DNA from: Streptomyces sp. MST-110588
GTDB taxonomy: Bacteria; Actinomycetota; Actinomycetes; Streptomycetales; Streptomycetaceae
Reading direction: 5' to 3'
NCBI RefSeq assembly: GCF_022695595.1
Contig: NZ_CP074380.1
Location: 3,546,001 to 3,610,000 of the forward strand
Length of the DNA: 64,000 nt
Position 1 is the first letter of the stretch; every line of letters begins with the position of its first letter. The translations under genes and the position numbers were made by a program. The notes beneath the pieces were generated by a model that saw nothing but the letters and a program-made list of their open reading frames with translations, had not been told where the DNA came from and made no database searches. This document shows positions 7,908 through 16,376 of this stretch, piece after piece.

Positions 7908-10220
7908 ATGGGTAAGAAGCGCGACGGCGGGGGTCTGACCAAGACCCAGCAGGCCGCTAAATTCCTGGGCGTCAGCGTATTGGCGGGAGCCGTGCTGGCG
8001 GGCCTGGCCCTCCCCGCCGCCGGCGCCCTCGGCCTCGCGGCCAAGGGGTCGGTCGAGGGCTTCGACGAGATCCCGGCCAACCTCAAGACACCGCCGCTCA
8101 GCCAGCGGACGACGATCCTGGACGCGCACGGCGGCGAGATCGCCAAGGTCTACTCCCGCGACCGCACGGTGGTCGGCCTGGACGACATGTCCCCGTACAT
8201 CCGTAAGGCGATCGTCGCGATCGAGGACGCCCGCTTCTATGAGCACGGCGCGATCGACCTGAAGGGCATCCTCCGCGCCCTCAACAAGAACGCCCGTTCC
8301 GGCGGCGTCTCCGAGGGTGCCTCGACCCTGACGCAGCAGTACGTGAAGAACGTCTTCATCGAGGAGGCCGGTGATGACCCGACCAAGGTCGCGCAGGCCA
8401 CCCAGCAGACCATCGGCCGCAAGGTCAGGGAACTGAAGTACGCCATCCAGGTCGAGCAGGAGCTGGGCAAGCGCAAGATCCTGCAGAACTACCTCAACAT
8501 CACCTTCTTCGGGCAGCAGGCGTACGGCGTCGAGGCCGCCTCCCAGCGGTACTTCAGCAAGCACGCCAAGGACCTGACCCTGGAGGAGTCCGCGCTGCTG
8601 GCCGGCATCGTCCAGTCACCGAGCCGGTACGACCCGGTCAACGACCCCAAAGAGGCGATGCGGCGCCGCAACACCGTCCTGCGGCGGATGGCCGAGCTGA
8701 AGGCCGTCCCCCGCGCCCAGGCGGACGCGGCGGCGAAGAAGCCGATCACGCTGCACGTCAGCCGCCCCAAGAACGGCTGCATCACCGCCGGCTCGGGCGC
8801 CGGCTTCTTCTGCGACTACGTACGCGAGGTCTTCCTCAACGACCCGGCCTTCGGCAAGACCCGCAAGGCCCGCGCCAAGCGCTGGAACCAGGGCGGGCTG
8901 ACGATCCGTACGACACTGGACCCCAAGGCGCAGCGGTCGGTCCAGGCGGCGCTGAGCGAGCGCGTGTACGGAACCGACCCGGTGGCGGGCGCGGCGACCA
9001 TCGTCGAGCCGGGCAGCGGCAAGATCCTGGCCATGGGGCAGTCGCGGTCCTACGGCTTCGGGCCGAACCAGACCCAGATGAACCTGTCGGTGGACCAGCG
9101 GATGGGCGGCGGCGTCGGCTACCAGCCCGGGTCGACCTTCAAGCCGATCATCGCGGCGGCGGCCCTGGAGCAGGGCACGAGCCCGTACCAGAGCTATTCG
9201 TCCCCGTACAAGATGCCCTACCCGAGCCCGGTGGACACCTGCACCGGGGAGTGGCACCGGCGCCGCAACGACTACGTCCGGAACGAGAACACCTCGGAGG
9301 TCGGCCCGTACGGCATGAAGGAGGCGACCGCCAAGTCGGTCAACACCTACTTCGTGCAGCTCATCAGCGACATCGGCATCTGCCCGGTCAGCAAGATGGC
9401 CGCCGCGATGGGCGTGCAGCGGGCCAACGGCACGAAGCTGGAGCAGAGCCCCGCCATCGCGCTCGGCTCGGCCGAGATGTCCCCGCTGACCATGGCGAAC
9501 GCGTACGCCACCTTCGCCAACGGCGGCATGTACTGCACCCCGGTCGCCATCGAGTCGATCACCACCGCCGCGGGCAAGTCCCTCCCGGTCCCCCGGTCCA
9601 CCTGCCACCGTGCGATGTCCCAGAAGACGGCCCGGACGATCAACGCGCTGCTCAAGGGCGTGGTCGAGGACGGTACGGGCAAGGAGGCCGGGCTCAGCGG
9701 CCGGGACAGCGCCGGCAAGACCGGCACCAGCGACAGCCGCCTCGCCGCCTGGTTCGTGGGCTACACCCCGAACATGGCGGGCGCGGTCTGGGTCGGTGAC
9801 CCGGCACACCGGCGCAAGATGTTCGACATCAGCATCGGGGGCCGCTACCACGCCAAGGTGTACGGGGCCGACACCCCGGGCCCGATCTGGCGCGAGGCGA
9901 TGACGGGCGCGCTGGCCGACAAGCCCGCGCCGTCGCTGCCCGTCGTGCCGGTCGGCGCTCCTGATGACGGCAGGAACGGCGACAAGGGGAAGGGGCACGG
10001 CCACGGGAACGGCGGGGGCGGCAACGGCGGCGGCAACGGCAACGGAGGCGCCGGGAACGGGGGCGGCGGCAACGGCGGCGGTGGCGGGAACGGCGGGTGG
10101 CACTGGCCCGGCGGCGGTCACGGTGACGACAAGCCGGGCAACGGCAACGGTGGAGGCAATGGCGGCTGGGACTTCCCGGACTTTCCCGACATCCTCGGAG
10201 GCGCCTACGGAGGCTGGTGA
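7908..10220 (+). CDS. class A penicillin-binding protein (transglycosylase/transpeptidase)
   Basis: 770 aa bifunctional peptidoglycan synthase. A single N-terminal membrane anchor (~18-45); GT51 glycosyltransferase with IEDARFYEHGAIDLKG near residue 105; transpeptidase with SxxK at S409-K412 (PGSTFK), SVN near 477 and KTGT near 604. The last ~80 residues are an almost pure Gly/Asn/Asp tail (GNGGGGNGG repeats) ending DFPDFPDILGGAYGGW, a flexible extracytoplasmic extension common in Streptomyces PBPs. Divergent from wblA, as in other streptomycetes. Followed by a strong bidirectional terminator. Confidence 0.93.
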   Translation: MGKKRDGGGLTKTQQAAKFLGVSVLAGAVLAGLALPAAGALGLAAKGSVEGFDEIPANLKTPPLSQRTTILDAHGGEIAKVYSRDRTVVGLDDMSPYIRKAIVAIEDARFYEHGAIDLKGILRALNKNARSGGVSEGASTLTQQYVKNVFIEEAGDDPTKVAQATQQTIGRKVRELKYAIQVEQELGKRKILQNYLNITFFGQQAYGVEAASQRYFSKHAKDLTLEESALLAGIVQSPSRYDPVNDPKEAMRRRNTVLRRMAELKAVPRAQADAAAKKPITLHVSRPKNGCITAGSGAGFFCDYVREVFLNDPAFGKTRKARAKRWNQGGLTIRTTLDPKAQRSVQAALSERVYGTDPVAGAATIVEPGSGKILAMGQSRSYGFGPNQTQMNLSVDQRMGGGVGYQPGSTFKPIIAAAALEQGTSPYQSYSSPYKMPYPSPVDTCTGEWHRRRNDYVRNENTSEVGPYGMKEATAKSVNTYFVQLISDIGICPVSKMAAAMGVQRANGTKLEQSPAIALGSAEMSPLTMANAYATFANGGMYCTPVAIESITTAAGKSLPVPRSTCHRAMSQKTARTINALLKGVVEDGTGKEAGLSGRDSAGKTGTSDSRLAAWFVGYTPNMAGAVWVGDPAHRRKMFDISIGGRYHAKVYGADTPGPIWREAMTGALADKPAPSLPVVPVGAPDDGRNGDKGKGHGHGNGGGGNGGGNGNGGAGNGGGGNGGGGGNGGWHWPGGGHGDDKPGNGNGGGNGGWDFPDFPDILGGAYGGW

Positions 10221-10280
10221 CGGATCCCGGTAACGGGTGACGAGCACAGCCTCGGCCCCACAAACACCCGAAAACCACAA

Positions 10281-10312
10281 AAGGGGCGCCCCGCACTCGG
10301 GAGCGCCCCTTT
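10281..10312. terminator. bidirectional Rho-independent terminator
   Basis: Stem AAGGGGCGC / GCGCCCCTT with a 13-nt loop; T-rich (TTTCCTT) on the plus side and A-rich on the other. It separates the convergent PBP and YqeY genes. Confidence 0.88.
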
Positions 10313-10339
10313 CCTTACCTTCCCGCCTTCCCGGCGGCG

Positions 10340-10804
10340 TCAGCCCGCGAGCAGCTTCTTCACCATCGCGGACACCCGTCCGCCGTCGGCCCGGCCCGCC
10401 ACCTTCGGGTTCACGATCTTCATGACCGCACCCATGGCGCGCGGCCCCTCGGCGCCGCCCTCCTTGGCCTGTGCCACGGCCTCGGCCACCAGGCCCTCCA
10501 GCTCCTCGTCCGTGAGCGGCTTGGGCAGGTAGTCGGCGAGCACCTCGCCCTCCGCACGCTCGCGCTCGGCCTGATCGGCCCGGCCGCCCTTCTCGAACGC
10601 CTCGGCGGCCTCGCGGCGCTTCTTGGCCTCCCGCGCGATGATCTTCTGGACCTCGCCGTCCGACAGCTCGCGCGCCTCGGTGCCCGCGACCTCTTCCTTC
10701 TGGATGGCGGTCAGGGTGAGGCGGAGGGTGGAGGAGCGCAGCTCGTCGCGCGACTTGATCGCGGTGGTGAGGTCGTCCTTGAGCTTGGCCTTGAGCGTGG
10801 TCAT
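10340..10804 (-). CDS. GatB/YqeY domain protein
   Basis: 154 aa from ATG 10804. Two-domain YqeY protein: helical N-terminal domain (MTTLKAKLKDDLTTAIKSRD, LRLTLTAIQKEE) and C-terminal GatB-like three-helix tail (LEGLVAEAVAQ, GAVMKIVNPKVAGRADGGRV). Related to the tRNA-binding tail of the amidotransferase GatB; stand-alone function unresolved. The much longer upstream frame is rejected because the family start is MTTLKAKL. Divergent from the metallophosphoesterase with ~90 bp between starts. Confidence 0.93.
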   Translation of the reverse strand: MTTLKAKLKDDLTTAIKSRDELRSSTLRLTLTAIQKEEVAGTEARELSDGEVQKIIAREAKKRREAAEAFEKGGRADQAERERAEGEVLADYLPKPLTDEELEGLVAEAVAQAKEGGAEGPRAMGAVMKIVNPKVAGRADGGRVSAMVKKLLAG

Positions 10805-10894
10805 GAGATCGAGTATGCCCCTACCCACCGACAATCGCCGCGCGATTTCCTGCCGGTGAACAGCGCCGGTGACCTCTCTGCCACGATGGGAACC

Positions 10895-11833
10895 ATGCGC
10901 GCGCGATACGGAGTCCCCCTGTCCATCACCGCGGTCGGCGCGGCCGGCCTCGCCTACGCCGCCGGCTTCGAGCCCCGGTTCTTCAGACTGCGACGGGTCA
11001 CCGTGCCCGTACTGCCGCCCGGCATGCGGCCGTTGCGCGTGCTGCAGGTCTCCGACATCCACATGGTCAGCGGCCAGCACAAGAAGCGCCGCTGGCTCCA
11101 GTCCCTGGCCGGCCTGCGCCCGGACTTCGTCATCAACACGGGCGACAACCTCTCGGACCCCGAGGGAGTCCCGGAAGTCCTGGACGCGCTGGGTCCGCTG
11201 ATGGAGTTCCCCGGCGCGTACGTCTTCGGCTCCAACGACTACTACGGACCGAGGCTGCGCAATCCCGCCCGCTACCTGATCGAAAAGGTCCAGGGCCGCC
11301 ACGGCCTGAACGGAAACCCGCCCGTCGTCGGCGCCATCCACAACCCGTGGGAAGACCTGCGCGACGCCTTCGACACGGCCGGCTGGATCGGCCTGTCGAA
11401 CACCCGCGGCCGGCTGAAGCTGGACGGCTCCGCGGGCGGCGTGGAGATCGCCCTGACCGGCCTGGACGACCCGCACATCAAGCGCGACCGCTACGCCCAG
11501 GTCGCCGGCGGCCCGGAATCCGGCGCCGACCTCTCCCTGGCCGTCGTCCACGCGCCCTACCTGCGGACCCTGGACGCCTTCACCACCGACGGCTACCCGC
11601 TGATACTGGCCGGCCACACCCATGGCGGCCAGTTGTGCATCCCCTTCTACGGGGCCCTGGTCACCAACTGCGACATCGACACCGACCGGGTCAAGGGCCT
11701 GTCCACCCATACCGCGGGCGGCCGTACCTCCTTCCTCCACGTCTCCGCCGGCTGCGGCGCCAACCGCTACACCCCCGTCCGCTTCGCCTGTCCCCCCGAA
11801 GCCACCCTCCTAACCCTCACCCCCACCCCCTAA
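10895..11833 (+). CDS. metallophosphoesterase (YkuE/YaeI-like)
   Basis: 312 aa from ATG 10895, preceded by GGGAA; the GTG at 10856 lacks a good site. Dinuclear-metal motifs are complete: VSDIHMVSG (DxH), NTGDNL (GDxx), GSNDYYG (GN[HD] variant with N-D) and GHTHGGQ (GHxH). A hydrophobic N-terminus (VPLSITAVGAAGLAYAAG) is a membrane anchor or uncleaved signal. Relatives act on UDP-diacylglucosamine or phospholipid-type substrates at the membrane; the substrate here is unknown. Confidence 0.9.
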   Translation: MRARYGVPLSITAVGAAGLAYAAGFEPRFFRLRRVTVPVLPPGMRPLRVLQVSDIHMVSGQHKKRRWLQSLAGLRPDFVINTGDNLSDPEGVPEVLDALGPLMEFPGAYVFGSNDYYGPRLRNPARYLIEKVQGRHGLNGNPPVVGAIHNPWEDLRDAFDTAGWIGLSNTRGRLKLDGSAGGVEIALTGLDDPHIKRDRYAQVAGGPESGADLSLAVVHAPYLRTLDAFTTDGYPLILAGHTHGGQLCIPFYGALVTNCDIDTDRVKGLSTHTAGGRTSFLHVSAGCGANRYTPVRFACPPEATLLTLTPTP

Positions 11834-11890
11834 CTCCCCCTTCCCCCTCCCCACCCTTCTCCCCTCCCTCCCTTCCCCCTCCCCCCACAC
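11817..11890. repeat. ~70-bp polypyrimidine tract
   Basis: Almost uninterrupted C/T run from the end of the phosphoesterase gene into the next spacer; the complementary strand has many GGGG runs and could form G-quadruplex or triplex. It may act in termination, or be a slippage-prone site. Confidence 0.8.
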
Positions 11891-11905
11891 CATTAGCGTG
11901 GGGGG

Positions 11906-12683
11906 ATGTTCGATCCCACCCGCTCCTCGCAGTCCACCCACTACGCCACCGGCCCGGCCGACGCCTCCGCCCACACCCCGGCAGCCGCGGTCGTCCCCCG
12001 GTGCGCCGCCCCCTGGCCGCCCTCATACGCCTGCTGATATCCGCGGCGGCCGTCGCGGGCGTGGCACTGGACATCGCCCAGTCCGACGACCTGCCCCGCC
12101 TCTTCAGCTACTTCACCGTCCAGTCGAACATCGCCGTAGCGATCTGCTTCGCCTGGTCCGCCGTCCGCGCCTGGACCGCCCGCCCGCCGGTCTCCCCCCG
12201 GATCACCGGCGCCGTCGTCCTGTTCATCGCCATCACCGGCCTCGTCTACCACTTCGTCCTGGCCAACAAGTCCAGCGGCTTCACCATGACCGGCGCCGAC
12301 GAGCAGACCGGCCTGCGCGCGGTCTCCAACCACCTCCTGCACACCGTCACCCCATCGGCGCCGCCCTGGACTGGCTCCTGCTCACCACCCCCCGCGGTTT
12401 CCGCTGGTCCTACGCCTGGCAGTGGCTGGCCTACCCCCTGCTCTACCTCCCCTTCGCCCTGGTCCGCGGCGCCCTGATCACCCCCGGCACCGAAGGCCGC
12501 TACCCCTACCCCTTCCTGGACGTCGACCTCCACGGCTACGCAGGCGTCCTGGCCAACGCCGTGATCTTCGGCCTCGCCTTCTACGCCCTGGCCCTGGCAG
12601 CCGTCACGATCGACCAGCTCAGGCCCCACCTCCGCCGCCCCGATAACCGGATTTCGCCTACGGGGATCGGTCCGCTAAAGTAG
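11906..12683 (+). pseudogene. Pr6Pr-family membrane protein, frameshifted
   Basis: The family's membrane segments are all present but in different frames. From GTG 12001: VRRPLAALIRLLISAAAVAG, DIAQSDDLPRLFSYFTVQSN, VLANKSSGFTMTGADEQ, HLLHTVTP. The frame then shifts, and after a four-C run at 12350-12353 (one C short of a Pro-Ile reading) the rest continues in another frame as IGAALDWLLLTTPRGFRWSY to [18 protein letters not shown], ending TAG 12683. A second change is likely upstream, because the probable start ATG 11906 reads MFDPTRSSQSTHYATGPADA in yet another frame. Either a real pseudogene or C-run indel errors. Confidence 0.75.
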
Positions 12684-12695
12684 AGCTCGTTGCTT

Positions 12696-12769
12696 CGGGG
12701 TGTGGCGCAGCTTGGCAGCGCGCTTCGTTCGGGACGAAGAGGTCGTGGGTTCAAATCCCGCCACCCCGA
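12696..12769 (+). tRNA. tRNA-Pro(CGG)
   Basis: Complete cloverleaf without encoded CCA: acceptor CGGGGTG/CACCCCG, anticodon stem CTTCG/CGAAG with loop TTCGGGA giving anticodon CGG, T-arm with GTTCAAATC, discriminator A. Its 3' part from 12728 is the AICE attachment site; the element restores the tRNA on integration. Confidence 0.96.
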
Positions 12770-12773
12770 CTGA
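12728..12773. repeat. att core, tRNA side
   Basis: 46 bp identical to 28880-28925, starting TTCGGGACGAAG and ending CCACCCCGACTGA. Includes the anticodon loop and the whole 3' half of the tRNA. Confidence 0.95.
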
Positions 12774-12786
12774 GAAGTAGCAGGTC

Positions 12787-12818
12787 AGGCCCGGTGCTGA
12801 GAGATCAGCGCCGGGCCT
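12787..12818. terminator. hairpin between tRNA-Pro and int
   Basis: 14-bp stem AGGCCCGGTGCTGA / TCAGCGCCGGGCCT with one G-T pair. Would end tRNA transcripts (plus) and the int operon (minus). Confidence 0.7.
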
Positions 12819-12834
12819 GATTCGTTGTGAGTGA

Positions 12835-12847
12835 CTAACTGCGTGAC
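12835..12847. repeat. CTAACTGCGTGAC, candidate integrase arm site (left)
   Basis: 13-bp sequence repeated in direct orientation at 28769-28781, near the other att site. The pair flanks both cores, as integrase arm-type sites do. Confidence 0.45.
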
Positions 12848-14013
12848 TACCGCTTCGGAAGGGCGCCGAAGATGCCGTCCATGGCGGTCGCTCCGGTCTG
12901 GATCACAGGGCGGATCTGCTTCCGGTAGACCTCTTCGGTGACGGCCGTACTGGAGTGGCCGACCAACCGGGAGATCTCCTCAAGCGGGATCCCCCTGTCC
13001 GACAGGATCGAGACGAAGCTCTGCCGGAGTTCCCGCGGCGTCCACTCCTCTGGGACGATCCCGTCGACACCCTTGATGGCTCGACGGAACTCGCGACGCA
13101 CGTTCGCTGAGTCCAGCTCCGTGCCCACGGCCGAGGTGAAGACCAGACCGTTCTCCTGCCACTTGTCGCCTGCCGCGAGCCGCATCCACCCCTGCCGCTC
13201 CCACTGGATCCTGAGCGCGTCGATGGCTCGGCCGGGCAGCGCGAGCGTCCGCCGAGACTTCCGCGTCTTCGTGTCGTCGGACGCTCGGATCGAGCGCCAT
13301 ACCGCGATGTGCGGCGGGATTTCAGGGCGCGCGTCCGGATCGCCGTCGAGGTCGACATGATCCCACCGCAAGGGGCGGATCTCCTCTGTACGGCCACCCG
13401 TGAGCAGCGACACGACGATGTACGCGTACAGCGGGGAGTCTGCGGCAGCGGTCAGCACGCCTTCCGCCTGTGTCACGGTCAGGGACTTCGAGGGACGTCC
13501 AGGCTGGCCGGTGGGGACCGAGCACAGTTCGACGACGTTGCGCTTCACCTTGTCCCGCGCCATGGCCCGCTTCACCGCGCGGTTCAGGCACGAGCGGATC
13601 CCTTCCAGGGTGCGGGTGCTCAGCGTCTGCGCCTTGTCGGCGAGCCACTTGTCCACGTCGTCGGCGCTGAGATCGCGGAGCTTCCTCGCCCCCAGGGCAG
13701 GGATGACGTGGTTGTTGCACAGGATCGTGTTGGTCGTGACCGTCTGAGGGTCCCGGCCGGCGAGCCCGTACGCGAGCCAGTCCGTCACCGCGTCCTTGAC
13801 CGTGTAGCCGGTGGGCGCGATGGCGAGACCGTCCTCATAGTCCCGCAGCACCTCTTTCAGCTTGTCCTTGGCTGCCGTCTTGGTCTTGCCACTGGCCCGC
13901 TTCACGATCCGCTTGCCGCTCGGGTCGAAGCCGAGACTGGCCGTAGCGATCCAGCGTTGACGCTTGTCGTCCCAGTGAAGGCCGCCGTCTCCCCTACTGC
14001 GGCGCTTGGTCAC
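12847..14013 (-). CDS. int: AICE tyrosine recombinase (integrase)
   Basis: 388 aa from GTG 14013, preceded by AGGAGAG. Site-specific recombinase that integrates at, and with Xis excises from, tRNA-Pro. N-terminal AP2-like arm-binding domain (GGLHWDDKRQRWIATASLGF), SAM-like core-binding domain (~70-165), catalytic domain with R208 (TGGRTEEIRPL), R330 (WTPRELRQSF), H353 (LVGHSS) and nucleophile Y363 (EVYRKQ). The first His of HxxR is Arg327, common in AICE integrases. The start overlaps the xis stop (GTGA). The longer upstream frame to 14472 runs through xis in another frame and is rejected. Confidence 0.95.
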   Translation of the reverse strand: MTKRRSRGDGGLHWDDKRQRWIATASLGFDPSGKRIVKRASGKTKTAAKDKLKEVLRDYEDGLAIAPTGYTVKDAVTDWLAYGLAGRDPQTVTTNTILCNNHVIPALGARKLRDLSADDVDKWLADKAQTLSTRTLEGIRSCLNRAVKRAMARDKVKRNVVELCSVPTGQPGRPSKSLTVTQAEGVLTAAADSPLYAYIVVSLLTGGRTEEIRPLRWDHVDLDGDPDARPEIPPHIAVWRSIRASDDTKTRKSRRTLALPGRAIDALRIQWERQGWMRLAAGDKWQENGLVFTSAVGTELDSANVRREFRRAIKGVDGIVPEEWTPRELRQSFVSILSDRGIPLEEISRLVGHSSTAVTEEVYRKQIRPVIQTGATAMDGIFGALPKR

Positions 14014-14231
14014 TTCTGCTCTCCTGCCTCGCGCTCCAACAGCGCGATGTACTCGTTGATGGCGGATGCGGGGATGCGCCGGGCGCGTCCCTCGTTGACC
14101 GTGCGGAGACGGCCCGTACGGATCAGGTCGTAGATCACGGTTCGGCTCATGCTCAGGACGCGCATCGCGTCGGAGATTCGATAGAGCAGAGGCTCTGTCG
14201 GCATGGCCCGTTCCGGTGCGGCGAGGGTCAC
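14010..14231 (-). CDS. xis: excisionase / MerR-like HTH protein
   Basis: 73 aa from GTG 14231. Single helix-turn-helix of the excisionase family: LYRISDAMRVLSMSRTVIYD, LIRTGRLRTVNEGRARRIP, SAINEYI. It bends att DNA and directs Int towards excision. It overlaps the upstream ATPase gene (GTGA) and int (4 bp), so ATPase, xis and int are translated from one mRNA. ATG 14204 (MPTEPLLYR) is an alternative start with a GGAACGGG site. Confidence 0.88.
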   Translation of the reverse strand: MTLAAPERAMPTEPLLYRISDAMRVLSMSRTVIYDLIRTGRLRTVNEGRARRIPASAINEYIALLEREAGEQK

Positions 14232-15394
14232 GGCTTCCTCCTGAGCTGTTGAGCTGAGCTACGGGAGTCGGACAGGTGGGACAGTTCCGCTCCGGGCTGT
14301 CCCACCTCTTCTCGCAGGTCATCGGGTGTACTGGGACAGTCGGACACCTGGGACACCCCCGGTGTGCCCTCGGTCCGGGTCTCGGTGTCCGGGTAGTAGC
14401 GGCCGGTGCCGTCCTTGGTGAGCTGTCCGTCCGCGGCCATGCGCGAGCAGGTGCGGCGGACGTTTTCGGCATCGAGCTGCGGCAGCGCGGCGGCGATGTC
14501 CTTGGGCCGGGCGCCAGGGTGGGCCCGGACGCGGCGCAGGATCGCGGCGCGGGTGTCGCCGATGGTGTGGTCGGTTACCGGGCCATCGAGCATCTGCCAG
14601 GCACCGGATGCAGCTTGGAACCGAAGCGCGTACTCGGCTTCGTCGACGTCGCGTCCGGTGACGTGCAGGATGCCGTCTGCCTGCCCGCGCGCCCGCTTGA
14701 GCACGAGCGTGGCGTCTGCGGCTCCGGCGATGCCGTTGGTACCGGACACCTCCGTCAGGAAGTCGTCCGAGCCTGCCTTGCGGACGTGGTGGACGAGCAC
14801 CACGGCGATGCCGTAGTGGTCGGCGATCCGCTTGGCGTAGCCGACAGCCACGTAATCCGCGTCGTAGGCGGACACGCCCTGCGGGGCGGCGCCGCGCATC
14901 TTGGCGAACACGTCGATGACGACCATGCGGGCGTCCGGGTTGCGGTCCAGCCATCCGGCGATGGCGTCGCTGCCGCCCTGGGGAAAGGGCGGGCATTCGG
15001 TGACCAGGGTCAGCCCGGCCGGGGCCGCCTGCCCTCCCAGCATCTTGCCCATGCGGGTCTGGAGACGGCGCGGGGTGTCCTCCAAAGCGAGGTAGAGCAC
15101 CGGGCCGCCGTCGACAGGCAGCGAGTCGAACGCATGGCCCCCGGAAGCGACCGCGAGCGCCAGACCGAGGGAAAGCCACGACTTGCCCACCTTGGGCGGT
15201 CCGGCGAGCAGGTTCACACCCTCGGCGAGGATGCCGGGAATGGCCCACTTCGGCTCCGGGAAGTCCGCAGCCATGAGCTGATCCGCGGTCCATGCGGTGC
15301 GCGGGCGCTCCCGCTTCGGCAACTCTCGCGGAGTTGCCTCGGGGTCGCTGGGCACGGAGTACAGGTGCAGCGGGGGAATCGGGTTGGTGCTCAT
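14228..15394 (-). CDS. RecA-fold ATPase of the AICE replication module
   Basis: 388 aa. AAA_25/RepA-helicase-like ATPase: Walker A GPPKVGKS at 65-72, LYLALEDTPRRLQTRM, Walker B ARMVVIDVFAKMRG near 155, VVLVHHVRKAGSDDF sensor region. A winged-helix region near the C-terminus (RRVRAHPGARPKDIAAALPQ) precedes a tail that overlaps the inverted TGGGACAG cluster. Such ATPases sit directly after the primase-polymerase in AICEs and plasmids and probably act as the replicative helicase or loader. Overlaps the primase stop by ATGA. Confidence 0.88.
   Translation of the reverse strand: MSTNPIPPLHLYSVPSDPEATPRELPKRERPRTAWTADQLMAADFPEPKWAIPGILAEGVNLLAGPPKVGKSWLSLGLALAVASGGHAFDSLPVDGGPVLYLALEDTPRRLQTRMGKMLGGQAAPAGLTLVTECPPFPQGGSDAIAGWLDRNPDARMVVIDVFAKMRGAAPQGVSAYDADYVAVGYAKRIADHYGIAVVLVHHVRKAGSDDFLTEVSGTNGIAGAADATLVLKRARGQADGILHVTGRDVDEAEYALRFQAASGAWQMLDGPVTDHTIGDTRAAILRRVRAHPGARPKDIAAALPQLDAENVRRTCSRMAADGQLTKDGTGRYYPDTETRTEGTPGVSQVSDCPSTPDDLREEVGQPGAELSHLSDSRSSAQQLRRKP
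14268..14358. repeat. TGGGACAG cluster, left copy of an inverted pair
   Basis: About 91 bp, matching the reverse complement of 27953-28043 along its whole length with scattered differences. Contains TGGGACA-type octamers at 14277, 14297 (inverted), 14332 and 14349. It lies inside the 3' end of the ATPase gene. Candidate iterons, transfer locus or regulatory array. Confidence 0.75.
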
Positions 15395-16290
15395 GCTGCG
15401 ACCTGCCGGGGGCGGTTGGCTCCGGCGCGCAGGCCAGAGGCGATGGTGCGGCGCGCTTCGCGCTCGCCCTGGCCGACGCTGAGCGCTGCCTCGGTGAGCT
15501 TCTCGGTCACCTCGTACGCGTCCAGCTCTCCCCCGGCGACCAACTGACCGAGGGCGACGGAGGCGATGTAGAGCGCGTTGTTGTGCTGGTGGGCAGCCGA
15601 GCCGGTGACGCGCGCCAACTCGCCGTTGACCGCGGCGTTCAGGAACCTGCCGCGCCGGTCGCGGGCCGTGAGTGGGACCGTGACCGGCCTCTGCGGGGGC
15701 AGAGGCGCCGGGCGCAGCAGCTCAGCGAGCCAGCCGGGCAACGGGGCCACGGGGGCGTTGTGAGCCACCGTGTACGCCTCTCCGGCGAAGGTGCTGCCCG
15801 CACCGACCACGAGCCCGCCGACAGCGCGGGTGTCGACCTTCCAGCCCAGCCCGCGCGCGCTGTCCCCGGCGGTGTTGCGCAGCGGCTCGCCCTCGGGTGC
15901 GGCGAAGTACAGGTGCGTGCCGCCGCTCCAGGTGCGGACCGTGTACGTGTCGGCGGGGAAGGGCTGGCGGTGGCGCTCGCAGAGCAGGGCGAGCACGTCG
16001 ACGCCGTCGGTGACGCCGGGGGCGGCCCATTCGGCCGGCGGGGTGTCGTCCGGGCCTTTGGGGGTGTCGAGGTCGACGACGATGAGCCCGGAGGGGCCGG
16101 TGGCGATGCCGACGTTGTAGGGGGCGTGCGTCCAGCACCGGGTGATGCGCTCTTGGTCGGTGGTGGCGCGGGTCTCCCAGTCGCGGATGGCGGGGCGCTT
16201 GGCGCCGGGGATGAGGGGGAAGACGTGCCAGCCGCGCGACGCGGCGTCCAGCGCCGCGGTGAGCTGGGCAGGGCCGTCCAGGTGAGGCAT
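15391..16290 (-). CDS. bifunctional DNA primase-polymerase
   Basis: 299 aa from ATG 16290 with AGGAG 11 bp upstream. Prim-Pol (AEP superfamily) domain: LDAASRGWHVFPLIPGAKRP, IATGPSGLIVVDLDTPKG with the catalytic DxD-like pair (VVDLD), WSGGTHLYFAAPEGE with the catalytic His, then AVGGLVVGAGSTF. It makes primers and may start replication of the excised circle. The C-terminal third (AALSVGQGEREARRTIASGL) is a helical tail seen in this family. First gene of the primase-ATPase-xis-int unit, behind a conserved hairpin leader. Confidence 0.9.
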   Translation of the reverse strand: MPHLDGPAQLTAALDAASRGWHVFPLIPGAKRPAIRDWETRATTDQERITRCWTHAPYNVGIATGPSGLIVVDLDTPKGPDDTPPAEWAAPGVTDGVDVLALLCERHRQPFPADTYTVRTWSGGTHLYFAAPEGEPLRNTAGDSARGLGWKVDTRAVGGLVVGAGSTFAGEAYTVAHNAPVAPLPGWLAELLRPAPLPPQRPVTVPLTARDRRGRFLNAAVNGELARVTGSAAHQHNNALYIASVALGQLVAGGELDAYEVTEKLTEAALSVGQGEREARRTIASGLRAGANRPRQVAA

Positions 16291-16330
16291 GCTGGAGGTT
16301 CTCCTGTTCTGTCGAAGGGACAAGGGAGCC

Positions 16331-16368
16331 GGGGCGGGCGCGGTCTTGTGGTGAGAGGCGCCCGCTCC
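16331..16368 (-). promoter_or_regulatory. hairpin leader L1 (before primase)
   Basis: On the minus strand GGAGCGGGCGC pairs with GCGCCCGCCCC (11 bp, one A-C mismatch) around the loop CTCTCACCACAAGACC, followed by CCCTTCGACA and then AGGAG-ATG. L3 and L4 share the loop and tail. No U-run follows, so not a plain terminator. Confidence 0.65.
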
Positions 16369-16376
16369 GGGCGTGT

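Noticed and set aside
8616..10280. 554-codon frame antisense to the PBP gene
   Set aside because: No recognisable domain and composition typical of an antisense shadow in high-GC DNA.
12847..14472. 541-aa integrase with long N-terminus
   Set aside because: The extension overlaps xis in another frame; GTG 14013 has a good ribosome site.
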